Shown here piece after piece: positions 44,610-53,948 of a stretch of DNA of 64,000 bases. Numbering within the stretch: position 1 is the first letter of the stretch; each line of letters starts with the position of its first letter. The stretch covers positions 87,380-151,379 of the forward strand of contig JARUKX010000007.1 of assembly GCA_029688825.1 (NCBI GenBank), read 5' to 3'. The translations under genes and the position numbers were made by a program. The notes under the pieces were generated by a model. That model saw only the letters and a program-made list of their open reading frames with translations. It was not told the origin of the DNA and searched no databases. The DNA comes from Haloarculaceae archaeon H-GB1-1. Lineage in GTDB: Archaea; Halobacteriota; Halobacteria; Halobacteriales; Haloarculaceae.

Positions 44610-45683
44610 TTACAGTTTTAGGTTCGAGTTCTCGCCAACGACGAGTCGGCGGCCTTCGGGAAGTGATCCTGCAGCGCTTTCAACCGTCGTGCCGCGTCCA
44701 ATCAGACTGTCGACGATCCGTTCGTTCGCATTTATCGTCGTGTCCCCAATGACGACACTGTTTTCGATATGAACGTTAGCGAGCGTCGTATTACTCCCGA
44801 TCGACGTGTACGGGCCCACGTACGTCCCCGGCTTTATGTTCACATCGGAAGCTATCGAAACCGGGCCACGAACAACCGCGTCTGAATCGATTACTGCGGA
44901 TTCATCGATTTCGACGGAACCAGTGACCTCTGCGCCAGAGTCGACCTGACCTCTGATTTCCGGCGTCTGATCTTCGAGGACGAGGCGGTTTGCTTCGAGG
45001 ATGTCTACTGGTTTACCGGTATCTTTCCACCATCCTGTAACGACGTGTGAGTCGATATCACATCCGTCGTCTATGAGCAACTGGATCGCATCTGTTATCT
45101 CTAACTCTCCACGCCAAGAAGGCTCGAGACGCTCGATAGCGTCAAATATGACGGGGGAAAAGACGTAGATTCCGACGAGCGCCAGGTTACTGGGGGGATT
45201 ATCCGGTTTCTCGACGAGATTACGCACAGTCCCGTCGTCATCAAGGTCAGCGACACCGAACTGCTGGGGAGAGTCAACTGACTGGAGGGCGATACCTGCA
45301 TCGTACTCACCCGCATCGAAACTCTCGATGAGATCAACGATGCCCGCTTTGAGAATGTTGTCGCCCAGATACATCACGAAGTCATCGTCACCGACGAAAT
45401 CTCGAGCGCATCCCGCGGCGTGTGCGAGTCCGAGCGGTTCCCCTTGAATAATATAGGTGATGTCGACGCCGTACGCTGACCCGTCACCTAGAAGTTCCTG
45501 GATGGCAGTTCGCCCCTTGTGACCCAGTACGATTCCAATGTCAGTGACACCAGCAGCTTTCAGGTCCTGAATCGCATACTCGATGACGGGCTTATTTGCC
45601 ACTGGGACCAGCTGCTTTGGGCCCGTATGTGTTATCGGCCGAAGTCTCGATCCGGTACCGCCTGAGAGGAGAACGCCTTTCAT
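44610..45683 (-). CDS. rmlA: Glucose-1-phosphate thymidylyltransferase (long form)
   Basis: 357 residues. Nucleotidyltransferase domain: LLSGGTGSRLRPITHTGPKQ (about 5-24, with the catalytic Arg and Lys), LGDNIL and VEKPDNPPSN, GWWKDTG. The C-terminal 110 residues form a left-handed beta-helix of hexapeptides, the long type common in archaea. It would make dTDP-glucose (or UDP-glucose in related archaeal AglF-type enzymes); neighbours rmlB, rmlC and rmlD favour dTDP-rhamnose synthesis. Starts 3 bp after the rmlC stop. Confidence 0.88.
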   Translation of the reverse strand: MKGVLLSGGTGSRLRPITHTGPKQLVPVANKPVIEYAIQDLKAAGVTDIGIVLGHKGRTAIQELLGDGSAYGVDITYIIQGEPLGLAHAAGCARDFVGDDDFVMYLGDNILKAGIVDLIESFDAGEYDAGIALQSVDSPQQFGVADLDDDGTVRNLVEKPDNPPSNLALVGIYVFSPVIFDAIERLEPSWRGELEITDAIQLLIDDGCDIDSHVVTGWWKDTGKPVDILEANRLVLEDQTPEIRGQVDSGAEVTGSVEIDESAVIDSDAVVRGPVSIASDVNIKPGTYVGPYTSIGSNTTLANVHIENSVVIGDTTINANERIVDSLIGRGTTVESAAGSLPEGRRLVVGENSNLKL

Positions 45684-45686
45684 GGA

Positions 45687-46151
45687 TTACTTGTGCGGTT
45701 CAGCGTCCCAGTCTAAAGGTATTTTGTCCGTGTCGTACGGTAGTCGTTCTTCGTCGGGCTTGTCGTAATCATAGAGTTCAGTGGGATAGTTGATGAGTAT
45801 TGCTGGCTCGTCACCGAGCACCTTGAACCCGTGCCAGCAATCGCCGGGAATCCGAATCACTCGCTGGTTCTGTTCTCCAATCACGAACGTATCTAGCTCA
45901 CCTTGCGTCGGTGAATCCTCTCGCTCGTCGTAGACGCCGACTTTGATCCGCCCCTTCGGACAGACAAAATGGTCGATTTGGCCTTCGAGATGTCGATGCC
46001 ACGCACGTACTACTCCAGGATAGGTCATGGAGTAATACGACATCGCCGGTCTGGGATCGTACTCCGCCCAGTCTTCCCTGAACACTTCGACGAGATGGCC
46101 GCGTTCGTCGACATTGACTTGCAAGTCCCTGACTGCAAGATCATGTATCAT
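45687..46151 (-). CDS. rmlC: dTDP-4-dehydrorhamnose 3,5-epimerase-like cupin
   Basis: 154 residues. Cupin fold with RmlC features: DERGHLVEVFR (about 16-26), MTYPGVVRAWHRHLEGQIDHF (about 43-63; the catalytic histidine is in AWHRH), GRIKVGVYDER and IPGDCWHGFKVLGDE. It is shorter than many RmlC proteins. First gene of the rmlC-rmlA-zinc ribbon operon, with a TATA-like element 24-33 bp upstream. A 3,4-ketoisomerase-type relative cannot be fully excluded, but context favours RmlC. Confidence 0.85.
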   Translation of the reverse strand: MIHDLAVRDLQVNVDERGHLVEVFREDWAEYDPRPAMSYYSMTYPGVVRAWHRHLEGQIDHFVCPKGRIKVGVYDEREDSPTQGELDTFVIGEQNQRVIRIPGDCWHGFKVLGDEPAILINYPTELYDYDKPDEERLPYDTDKIPLDWDAEPHK

Positions 46152-46435
46152 ATACCAAACCTTGTCGAGATGCTACTTAAAAGGAGAGGATAGACGGAGA
46201 CGATTGAATTTAGTGAGGATATACAGTTCTCCCACGTTCAGACGTGGATCATAGCCGTGGCCGTGTCACAATCGGAATGAAGCAAGAGGACTCGTGCCAA
46301 AAAGTGACATCCTATATTTACCAAATCAACAGCAAGAAGAACAATTATCGTTGTGCACAGATGAGAGCTGTTGTGGCCAAACTCGAATAGTGGCTTTTTA
46401 AGTGTGAGAGTCTAATACACCCATTCAGATTAGGC
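46152..46435. other. 284-bp divergent promoter region
   Basis: No gene found. On the minus strand CCTTTTAAGT (46175-46184) is 24-33 bp from the rmlC ATG. Towards 46436, gctttttaagt at 46392-46402 is the best box, 34-44 bp away, allowing a short leader. The middle is AT-rich and holds no further clear signal. Confidence 0.45.
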
Positions 46436-47332
46436 ATGAGCGATCCATTATTTGTCCTCGCTATCGATGGCCTTGATATCGAGAAGGCGAGACAGTGGAC
46501 GCCTGAGTTACTGCTTTCGACACATAGCGAACTCTCCCTCACCGAATTTGATACAATAACGACATTTCATATCTGGCCGACGATGTACTGTGGAGAATCT
46601 GCGATGGGTCGAATTCATGCCAATAAAACGTACCCGCAAAGACTCCAACAGAAACTCGCTAACTTGTTCGGTATGTTGATTGATCCGGTGATATCGGACA
46701 CCAAAGCCGGTGCAGCTAAAAGATTTATCGCCCCGAGCGCCAACATAGCGCCACGAAAGGGCGGTAGAGAGTTGTTCGAAGACGACTGTCTCTTCTCTGA
46801 CCTCAAAGCGAGAATCGTTGGCGTGCCGGGATGGAACTTCCGAGATTGTCTTGATATCCGCTTCAATGACGAATCACTCTGGGAAACGATTCTACGCGAC
46901 GATGGTGTTGAGCAGTGCTACGAGATCTTAGAAGAGGAACTAGAAGCAAAAGTCAGCGTGACCGAAGAGGCGTTGGACTATCCATACGATTTAGTGTGGA
47001 CCCACATCCATGCACTCGACAGTGTGCAACATCTCTTTGATAGGGACATCCAGCGAGAGTGGTATGAACGCGTCGCTGAAGCGGTGCAATCGCTGATCAA
47101 TCACTCAAACGTTCGAGGTGTCGTGATACTCAGTGACCATGGACTGATGGGGGGAGACCACCGACCGCCGGGACTAGTCTCGACCACAGAAGAATTGGGC
47201 GAGAGACTACCGAGTCGCCCGGCCGAGGTCCGTGAGTGGCTCAGTCGTTGCATCGAGGGTGAGGCAGAGATGAACAGAGAACGGATGGAACACCTCTCCG
47301 ATCTTGGCTACCTTGATGTCCCGGACGTATAA
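46436..47332 (+). CDS. Compact alkaline-phosphatase-superfamily enzyme
   Basis: 298 residues, much shorter than the usual 450-550 of the phosphodiesterase branch. Core motifs remain: VLAIDGLD (metal Asp, about 7-14), FHIWPTMYCG (probable Thr nucleophile, about 43-52), THIHALDSVQHLF (about 194-206) and LSDHGLMGGDHRPPG (about 233-247). The domain between nucleophile and second metal site is reduced. Function inferred as phospho- or phosphodiester-transfer in glycan or glycolipid metabolism; substrate unknown. It is followed 51 bp later by an FkbM methyltransferase. Confidence 0.75.
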   Translation: MSDPLFVLAIDGLDIEKARQWTPELLLSTHSELSLTEFDTITTFHIWPTMYCGESAMGRIHANKTYPQRLQQKLANLFGMLIDPVISDTKAGAAKRFIAPSANIAPRKGGRELFEDDCLFSDLKARIVGVPGWNFRDCLDIRFNDESLWETILRDDGVEQCYEILEEELEAKVSVTEEALDYPYDLVWTHIHALDSVQHLFDRDIQREWYERVAEAVQSLINHSNVRGVVILSDHGLMGGDHRPPGLVSTTEELGERLPSRPAEVREWLSRCIEGEAEMNRERMEHLSDLGYLDVPDV

Positions 47333-47383
47333 CAGGTAAAAGGACGTAGTGTTCAAACGGCTGAAAACAAAGCAGAGATTGAC

Positions 47384-48121
47384 ATGGATGAGATGAACAA
47401 TCGGACACAGCGAGCTATTGACATACTCCGAACCAATGGGCTAGGCGCGCTAGTCAAGCGGAGTGCTCGGTTTCTACATCGACAGCTGCCTCCAGGAACG
47501 AGTTCGTATAACGGCGTTCGGACAAACAACTGTCTCTACTTCGATCCGGTTCTACCATGGCGAAACCCGGCGCGACCAATGTACGAGTCGGGACTAATAG
47601 CTGGCATTTCAGAACACGTCGATGAGGGCGACGACGTTGTCATTGTGGGTGGTGGACGAGGAATCACCGCAGTGCGGGCAGCAGAACAAGTCGGTGAAAC
47701 CGGCACAGTGACCGTGTTCGAGGGTGCCTCAGAGTGTATCGGTCGAATCAAGCAAACCGCTCGACTAAACAGCGTTGCAGATCGGATTGCGGTTTATCAC
47801 CGAATCGTAGGCTCGACAGAGAACCTGAAAGGATCCAGAAAAGGTGCAGCAAGACTCTCCCCTTCGGAATTGCCAGAGTGTGATGTCCTTGAACTGGACT
47901 GTGAAGGTGCCGAAATCGAAATATTGGATGGGATAGAATTTCGCCCAAGAGTAGTACTCGTAGAAACGCACGGACTGTACGATACGCCTTCAGAGGCAGT
48001 GAAAACGATGCTGGAAAACCAGTCGTACAGTATCACATCAGAGCAAGTCGCTGACGAGGGGAGGAGTGATTTTTGCGAGGATAATGATATTATGGTGATA
48101 GCGGCGGTAAGACAGCCGTGA
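47384..48121 (+). CDS. FkbM family SAM-dependent methyltransferase
   Basis: 245 residues. SAM-binding VVIVGGGRGITAVRAAE (about 86-102) followed by VTVFEGASE (acidic loop binding ribose) and CDVLELDCEGAEIEILDG (about 165-182), the FkbM block with the DCEGAE motif. FkbM enzymes methylate hydroxyls, often on sugars. It probably O-methylates a glycan residue. Same strand as the AP-superfamily gene before it; converges with the GT4 gene at 48172. Confidence 0.85.
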   Translation: MDEMNNRTQRAIDILRTNGLGALVKRSARFLHRQLPPGTSSYNGVRTNNCLYFDPVLPWRNPARPMYESGLIAGISEHVDEGDDVVIVGGGRGITAVRAAEQVGETGTVTVFEGASECIGRIKQTARLNSVADRIAVYHRIVGSTENLKGSRKGAARLSPSELPECDVLELDCEGAEIEILDGIEFRPRVVLVETHGLYDTPSEAVKTMLENQSYSITSEQVADEGRSDFCEDNDIMVIAAVRQP

Positions 48122-48171
48122 CTCACCGTTGTCAGGCATGAACATAGGTCGCCTGTCCTCGATACGCCCCC

Positions 48172-49254
48172 TCACTCTGGATAAGTAGTGAACTCAGTTC
48201 GAAATATGTCACGTAGCCTCTCGACAACGCTCGACATTGTATATTCGTCCTTGACGGTCTCTCGTGCGCTGACAGAAATGTCGGCACGGACTGAGGAGTC
48301 CTGTAACTTCTGAATCGTTGCAATCCACTCTTCGCGGTCGTTCACCAGAAATCCATTTTCGCCGGAGTCGATAATGTGGGCGTTTTCTCCGACTGGATTC
48401 GTAATCGGTGGAACGCCACAGGCCATGTACTCGAGTAGTTTCATCGCGCTCTTCCCGCGGTTCCAGAATGAATCCGTAAGCGGCATTACACCGACATCGA
48501 ACGTTGATATAATCCCAGGAATTTTTCTGGCGTACTCGTGACTCGGTATCCAATCCGTGAACTCGGCCGGGACATCGAGATCCTGGTATCGATCTTTCAC
48601 TTCGTCGGCACCGGCGACACCGACCAGATGCACGGCCAAGTTCGGTATTTCGGTTGCAATTTCATCAGCAACATCCGCAAATGAGAGTAAATTCTCGCGG
48701 TGAGCCACCGCATTCCCAACCCATCCCAGGGTGAAGTGCTCGCCATTGCCTTCGGTATCGTAGGTCTGTGATAGATATGGTTCGTCTGGTACACCAGTCG
48801 GCACTCGGTAGACAGTGTCCGCATAATGCTCCGCGTAGTCTTTGAGAAAGGTGTTACCAGTAATGACAACGTCTGCCTCCCGGATGAATTGGCGAGTGGC
48901 AAGTGGCTGGTTCAGGAAAACCGCATCGTCAAGATCAAACACAAGTGGGTGATTTTGGCCCTTGCGAAGTAGATAGAAGGCGCGGAGCTTTTTATAGACA
49001 GGTCGCTGGCAATATACGATATCGTTGGGACAGACAGCGTCAAATTGCCGACGGACACGGGCGAGTTCTCTCCCTTCGGTTACAAACCCCCCAATCGTCT
49101 GGTACGAAACACCGCGGGTCGTGTGTGGTTCATGGCAATTTGCTTTTATATTTGGATATTCCTCGTCGAGAATTTCGGCTGGCATAAACGCCCGATAACG
49201 AGAGCTCGCGACATCAAATCCACCTTTCGTGAAGAAGTGAACAGTCCGCGTCAC
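48172..49254 (-). CDS. GT4 family glycosyltransferase
   Basis: 360 residues from a GTG at 49254, 27-38 bp downstream of an AT-rich CATATAATACC box. GT-B fold: VYCQRP, FDLDDAVF (about 109-116), TLGWVGNAVAHRENL (donor-domain start) and SAMKLLEYMACGVPPITNP with the conserved Glu region (about 283-300). The long N-terminal GRE loop with SSRYRA is of the type seen in rhamnosyl/mannosyl GT4 members. Sugar not assignable. Separated by 178 bp from the divergent lipoprotein gene. Confidence 0.85.
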   Translation of the reverse strand: MTRTVHFFTKGGFDVASSRYRAFMPAEILDEEYPNIKANCHEPHTTRGVSYQTIGGFVTEGRELARVRRQFDAVCPNDIVYCQRPVYKKLRAFYLLRKGQNHPLVFDLDDAVFLNQPLATRQFIREADVVITGNTFLKDYAEHYADTVYRVPTGVPDEPYLSQTYDTEGNGEHFTLGWVGNAVAHRENLLSFADVADEIATEIPNLAVHLVGVAGADEVKDRYQDLDVPAEFTDWIPSHEYARKIPGIISTFDVGVMPLTDSFWNRGKSAMKLLEYMACGVPPITNPVGENAHIIDSGENGFLVNDREEWIATIQKLQDSSVRADISVSARETVKDEYTMSSVVERLRDIFRTEFTTYPE

Positions 49255-49432
49255 AGGTATCAGGTGAGGGGAAGCGCGGTATTATATGTACGGTTTCGAT
49301 TGTAACAGATAAGTCCATTACCAGGACGACTGCTAGAGGGGTTTTCGATAGTGTGCATTAATTAGACGGACCCTATTTGTTACCGAGCTACAGGACAGAA
49401 CTACTATTGGTGGGATACAACAACAAGAGATT

Positions 49433-50830
49433 ATGGAATTAGAGCGTAGGAAGCTCCTTGCTGCTAGTCTTTCTCTTTGTTCCCTTTCGGGATGTGCACA
49501 ATTGAATAGGCAGGACGGTGGAGAGTCCGCACCAAGACGTAGAGATAGGATGGATGGCATAAACGACGAGAATGTAAGGAGTCGGTTCAACGAGAACGGC
49601 GAGCTGACGGCACCGATCCGGATCGACGACGACGATGTGGCGGAGTTCATTGACCCGGAGACAGGATGCCGGTTTCTAGAACACGAACCGTCTGGTAACG
49701 TGTGGGCGTGGCGGCCCGATGGAACGCTCGTCTCGCCTTCAGTACAAACATCTGGTATTTCAAACGTTAGTTTGAATCCCGATCGGCCACTGTGGAGTAC
49801 CGAGGATAGACGGATTGTTGTCGATAAAAGTGGAAACGGAGATGCTGAGTCACTAACTCAGGCAGTGCAGTCGATTCCGATGTTCGTGTTCCACGACCTC
49901 GTAATAGAGATATCACCGGGAGATTACAGTAATGAGGGTACGCACATCGTCCCGCCGACGATAGGATCACAGATGAACCCGGACGGGACCGAGAGTAACA
50001 CGCTACGGATAATCGGCGATACCTCCGATCCAGCGACGACGAAAACCGGTCCGTTCGTCATCGACAGTTTCCAGGGAATCGTCTCGGTGAAAGGTGTCGA
50101 GATTCAGCACCCGACGACAGAGGTGAACGAAAATGCGGCGTTTACGGCGTTCGATACCAAGAAGGCCCGGTTCGGATCCTCGAAAGTCGTCGGCGGGAGG
50201 TACAATCGTACGATACAGGCATACGGGAACACGATACTCGAGCCACAGGGACTCGACTTCGACGGGGAGCACTCTGTGCTGATTTCGTGTAAGCAAGGCG
50301 GGTGCGTAAAGCACGTACAAAGTGCACCCGACTCAGATATCAGACTAGGTGGGTCACTGTCAGATCAAGTCCTGCGTGTCGACATCGGTGGTCGCTACAT
50401 CGACTTCGAGCACGAACTCTCTGCAGTGACCGATTTACGATTCGGTAGCGATATCTATCCACGAGGCGGTCCTATTCACTACGACAATGCCGTCTATCAC
50501 CGGTCAGGAAAGGTCGATGGGGCCGCATACGCTGAACTTCCCGCTGGTACAAACCACCGGGTAGAGACGGGAATCGCTGCCTCAACGACGTCGAGGTCGA
50601 GGATTCTGACGGTCTCTCACAAGCGGTCCGGGTCAGCAAGGGTCGACACTGCCGTGCTTCTGGTAAACGACTCGGGCGCCGCAGGGACTGACGAGTCGAC
50701 GACGCTTCATCGAACAGACCACTCCAGTGGCCTGGACGCGGTCGAAGCCAGGGTCCATCAAACGACTCACGAAATCGTGCTCGACGTGGATACGTTGGCA
50801 GATGGCCTCCTGACCGTAATGACCATGTGA
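49433..50830 (+). CDS. Tat-exported lipoprotein with probable parallel beta-helix
   Basis: 465 residues. N-terminus ERRKLLAASLSLCSLSGC has a twin-arginine and a lipobox ending at Cys, as in haloarchaeal Tat lipoproteins, so it is anchored outside the cell. Residues about 125-340 are rich in short beta strands with regularly spaced turns (DKSGNGDAESLTQAVQSIP, then VSVKGVEIQHPTTEVN), suggesting a right-handed beta-helix like pectate lyase or tail-spike folds. The C-terminal third is another beta domain. A glycan-binding or glycan-lyase role is inferred only. It sits between two glycan genes. Confidence 0.65.
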   Translation: MELERRKLLAASLSLCSLSGCAQLNRQDGGESAPRRRDRMDGINDENVRSRFNENGELTAPIRIDDDDVAEFIDPETGCRFLEHEPSGNVWAWRPDGTLVSPSVQTSGISNVSLNPDRPLWSTEDRRIVVDKSGNGDAESLTQAVQSIPMFVFHDLVIEISPGDYSNEGTHIVPPTIGSQMNPDGTESNTLRIIGDTSDPATTKTGPFVIDSFQGIVSVKGVEIQHPTTEVNENAAFTAFDTKKARFGSSKVVGGRYNRTIQAYGNTILEPQGLDFDGEHSVLISCKQGGCVKHVQSAPDSDIRLGGSLSDQVLRVDIGGRYIDFEHELSAVTDLRFGSDIYPRGGPIHYDNAVYHRSGKVDGAAYAELPAGTNHRVETGIAASTTSRSRILTVSHKRSGSARVDTAVLLVNDSGAAGTDESTTLHRTDHSSGLDAVEARVHQTTHEIVLDVDTLADGLLTVMTM

Positions 50831-50931
50831 GAGAGCTACACTGGCCGCCATCGCGCTGGACGGCGTCGTACGTCTTTTCAAACTGCTTAAGTCGGTTCAC
50901 AGAGAATCGCCCACAACCTGGCGAGACACAA

Positions 50932-52533
50932 ATGGACACCTCTACCTTTGCTGAACGCATTAAGAATACTGCAAACTCCGTCATCGATGTCAGCCAAGTG
51001 TCTGACATCGTTGCACCACTTTACTATGGGCTACGGCCGCTGGATCCCGAGGTGCAGCAGACACTTGCGTCGGTTGACTTCCCCCAAATCGACAACGACA
51101 CTGTCGATAGAATCGCGCTCTTCCCGGATTTCTACGCGAGTCGATACCGAACAGTCTTTCTTGGCCTTCTGGCACATGTGCTCTACGATCAAGGAATCGG
51201 CTCCCTGTTCTTATTCGACGACAAGCAGTTCCCCACTTGCAAGCCAAAAGAGGGACCGGCCGACTGCGTGGAGTGCATGAAAAAGTCCCAGAAGTTGATC
51301 GATGTCATGGGACTCGAAGCGGAGTATCTCGGTGACATCGATACAAGCGGCGTCACCCCACTGTCCCCAAACCCAGAGTGGATGGTTCAGGACGCCTACT
51401 CGTCGGTCAAGCGGGACCAGCTTATTGCCGAAGTTGACGAAGAGAATCCACATCACCAACAATTACTGGAAGAGTATATCACAGGCGGACAGATCGCGTG
51501 GCAAGCCGCAGTCGCGGTCGACCACCAATATGACTTTGATTATCTAGTGACGAACATAGGTCCAGGCCTCCCCAAGCGCTCTGTTCTACAGTACGCGAAA
51601 CAAGAAGACAAAAAAATCGTCGGCGTTATGGATCCGGCGTTCGGTCGAGGGGACGGATACCTGTTCAATCACGGGGAGCTGCCGCTGTCGCAGTACATGA
51701 CAGAAGACAAGTGGCAAGCGATCAAGTCAACGAACCTCGAGGAGGAGGATCGGACCGAGCTCCAGTCGTTCATGGAAGACAGATTTGAGTCCGCACGCTA
51801 CCAGAAACACGCTGATCGAGGTGTCGACATCCGGTCAGCCCTCGATATCGATTCAGACACCGAGACGGTCTACGCGATGTTCACACACCTACTCTGGGAT
51901 GCTGCAATAGACACCCGCCTCTCACGAGCGTTTGAAAGCCACAATGACTGGCTCTTCGAGACGATAGATTGCTTTGCCCAGCGGGATGACCGTCTCGTAA
52001 TCAAGACGCACCCGGCCGAGAGTATACGAAAAACGAACCAGGGGGTGATGGACGTTCTCGACGAGCGATACGACGAGTTACCGGAGAATATAGACGTACT
52101 TCCACCCGAAACCGATGTTAGCACGTACGCTCTCATCGATTTGGCCAACGTCGTACTGGCATACTGTTCGACCACCGGACTGGAAAGTGCGTACATGCGA
52201 ACGCCTGTCGTAACGGTGGGTCAACCTCACTACACTGACAAAGGATTCACTCACGACGTAGAGAGTCCCTCGGAGTACGTGGCGGCAATAGACGCGGACC
52301 CCAAATCACTGGAGTTGTCCGACTCGGAGTACAGACTCGCACAACGGTACGCGTACAACTACTTTATAGAGCGACCGATCTATCTGGATATGATCAAACC
52401 CGGATTCATTGGCGACGAGGAATACTCCCTCTCGCTCGACAGTTATGCAGACGTGATAGAAGACGAGACGCTTAGCCGAATCGGTCGGTCGATCGTAGAG
52501 TGGGACGACTACTTCTACAGACGAAAAGAGTAG
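50932..52533 (+). CDS. Capsule-polysaccharide-synthase-like protein (KpsS/KpsC-type)
   Basis: About 533 residues from the ATG at 50932 (the frame is open from a GTG at 50827 but no homology there). The C-terminal half has the capsule polysaccharide biosynthesis signature: VIKTHPAES, AYCSTTGLESAYMRTPVVTV and GQPHYTDKGFTHDV, as in KpsS/KpsC-type beta-Kdo and related transferases. The N-terminal half carries Cys at 103, 112 and 115 (CKPKEGPADCVEC), an unusual C-x8-C-x2-C cluster that could bind metal. A TATA-like gcttaag at 50885-50891 is 41-47 bp upstream. Likely a cytoplasmic GT-B transferase; sugar unknown. Confidence 0.72.
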   Translation: MDTSTFAERIKNTANSVIDVSQVSDIVAPLYYGLRPLDPEVQQTLASVDFPQIDNDTVDRIALFPDFYASRYRTVFLGLLAHVLYDQGIGSLFLFDDKQFPTCKPKEGPADCVECMKKSQKLIDVMGLEAEYLGDIDTSGVTPLSPNPEWMVQDAYSSVKRDQLIAEVDEENPHHQQLLEEYITGGQIAWQAAVAVDHQYDFDYLVTNIGPGLPKRSVLQYAKQEDKKIVGVMDPAFGRGDGYLFNHGELPLSQYMTEDKWQAIKSTNLEEEDRTELQSFMEDRFESARYQKHADRGVDIRSALDIDSDTETVYAMFTHLLWDAAIDTRLSRAFESHNDWLFETIDCFAQRDDRLVIKTHPAESIRKTNQGVMDVLDERYDELPENIDVLPPETDVSTYALIDLANVVLAYCSTTGLESAYMRTPVVTVGQPHYTDKGFTHDVESPSEYVAAIDADPKSLELSDSEYRLAQRYAYNYFIERPIYLDMIKPGFIGDEEYSLSLDSYADVIEDETLSRIGRSIVEWDDYFYRRKE

Positions 52534-52632
52534 TACCGCTCACAGTCGCAATTTCGGGACTACATACGATGGGCACTTCCCCCGGGGCAGGTATGGAAGT
52601 GGATGGCAGTCCAGTTAATCGAAGATGGAATG

Positions 52633-53790
52633 CTATCGGAGGTCCTGTACGTACGACAGGATTCGTTCAGCTCTCCGACGCCAGGTGTACTGTCTCACTT
52701 GCTCAGAGACAGTCGCCGACAACTGTTGAGCCAGGTCCGTGTCCGAAAGGACTCTCGTTACAGCTTCGGCGAGGGCATCGGAATCGCCGGGCTCGGCGAG
52801 GAGAGCGTTCTCACCGTCAGTCAACACCTCTTTGAGGACAGAGAGGTCGCTCGCGACGATTGGTCGGCCTGCAGCCATGTATTCGAACAGCTTTAGTGGA
52901 GAAATATAGTCTCGTGCACTTCGTGTGTACGGAGCAACGAGGATGTCTGCAGCAACCTGGTAGAGAGGAATATCTGACGGATCGACGAACCCTGTGAGGA
53001 CGACGTTATCCGCCGGTTCGACGGTCGTTTTAACACGCTCGACGTCCGCAGGGTACCCGCCGACAACGTACACAGTCGCGTCGATCCGGTCTGCAGCCGC
53101 GGCCAGAACCTGGCCACCCTTCCCCGGATATAGGTGTCCCGTGTAAGCCACGACCGTCTCGTCGGCCGGAATGTCGAGTTGACGCCGGGCAAATTTCTTT
53201 GAGAGGCCGGCATATGGTGTCAGGTCAACACCGTCTGGGGCGACGAAGGGGTCGGTGACGTCGTAGGTCGCAAGGTCGTATTCTTTGAGTGCCTCTGTGA
53301 TACAGACGACACCATCCACCGATCTAAAGAACCGCTCTTTTCCGTAGGCTGAAATGATGTCGTGATGTTCCAACACCGTAGTCGGACGCCGGTTCTGGGG
53401 CAGTATTGACCGTAACTCGCTAAAAGCGAACGTTGGATAGTAGTTCCGCGAGTAAAGAATGTCGTCTTCCCCGAGGCGGCCAGTCGACGACTCTTTAAGT
53501 AACCACCCTGTCAGCGTCCCAGTCATTGTCAGAAGGCCAACTTTGTCAGGCACGTCAGGTCGGCTCTGGAGGCTTGGGAGTGTCTCGATTCGAAACCTGG
53601 TCTCGAGTCCATAGTAGTCAGCGAGAGTCTCCCATTGAATCGTCTCAGACGTACCGTGACTCGGATGAACGAAGCAGACTTCCTCACCACAGCTAGCAAA
53701 GGCCTGACACATTTTCATCTGCTGTATGGTGTGGGCCTTCTTTCCAGGGAGATTTGCATTCGATAGATAGTAGAGCATCGTCCCTGTCAT
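52633..53790 (-). CDS. GT4 family glycosyltransferase
   Basis: About 385 residues from the ATG at 53790; ATG at 53778 is an equally good start because the homology begins at MLYYLSNANLPGKKAHTIQ, while the GTG at 53865 adds an unconserved leader. Donor domain: YTGHLYPGKGGQVLA, and LKLFEYMAAGRPIVASDLSVL with the conserved Glu. An AT-rich patch at 53879-53893 (TATATATTA on the minus strand) may be the promoter. It converges with the capsule-like gene and is 158 bp downstream of the sulfatase-like gene. Confidence 0.83.
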   Translation of the reverse strand: MTGTMLYYLSNANLPGKKAHTIQQMKMCQAFASCGEEVCFVHPSHGTSETIQWETLADYYGLETRFRIETLPSLQSRPDVPDKVGLLTMTGTLTGWLLKESSTGRLGEDDILYSRNYYPTFAFSELRSILPQNRRPTTVLEHHDIISAYGKERFFRSVDGVVCITEALKEYDLATYDVTDPFVAPDGVDLTPYAGLSKKFARRQLDIPADETVVAYTGHLYPGKGGQVLAAAADRIDATVYVVGGYPADVERVKTTVEPADNVVLTGFVDPSDIPLYQVAADILVAPYTRSARDYISPLKLFEYMAAGRPIVASDLSVLKEVLTDGENALLAEPGDSDALAEAVTRVLSDTDLAQQLSATVSEQVRQYTWRRRAERILSYVQDLR

Positions 53791-53948
53791 GAAGTCAGCT
53801 AGTGTCGGCTTATTTCCGTCGAAACGGTTGGAAAGTCCCGTGGCAAAGATACAACGAGTTGCCACTGACCAAAAAACAATTAATATATAGAAAGGAGAGT
53901 AGACGAAGACGAAAATCAGCGGCTCTGTTGTACAGATTGTCGAAAGGG

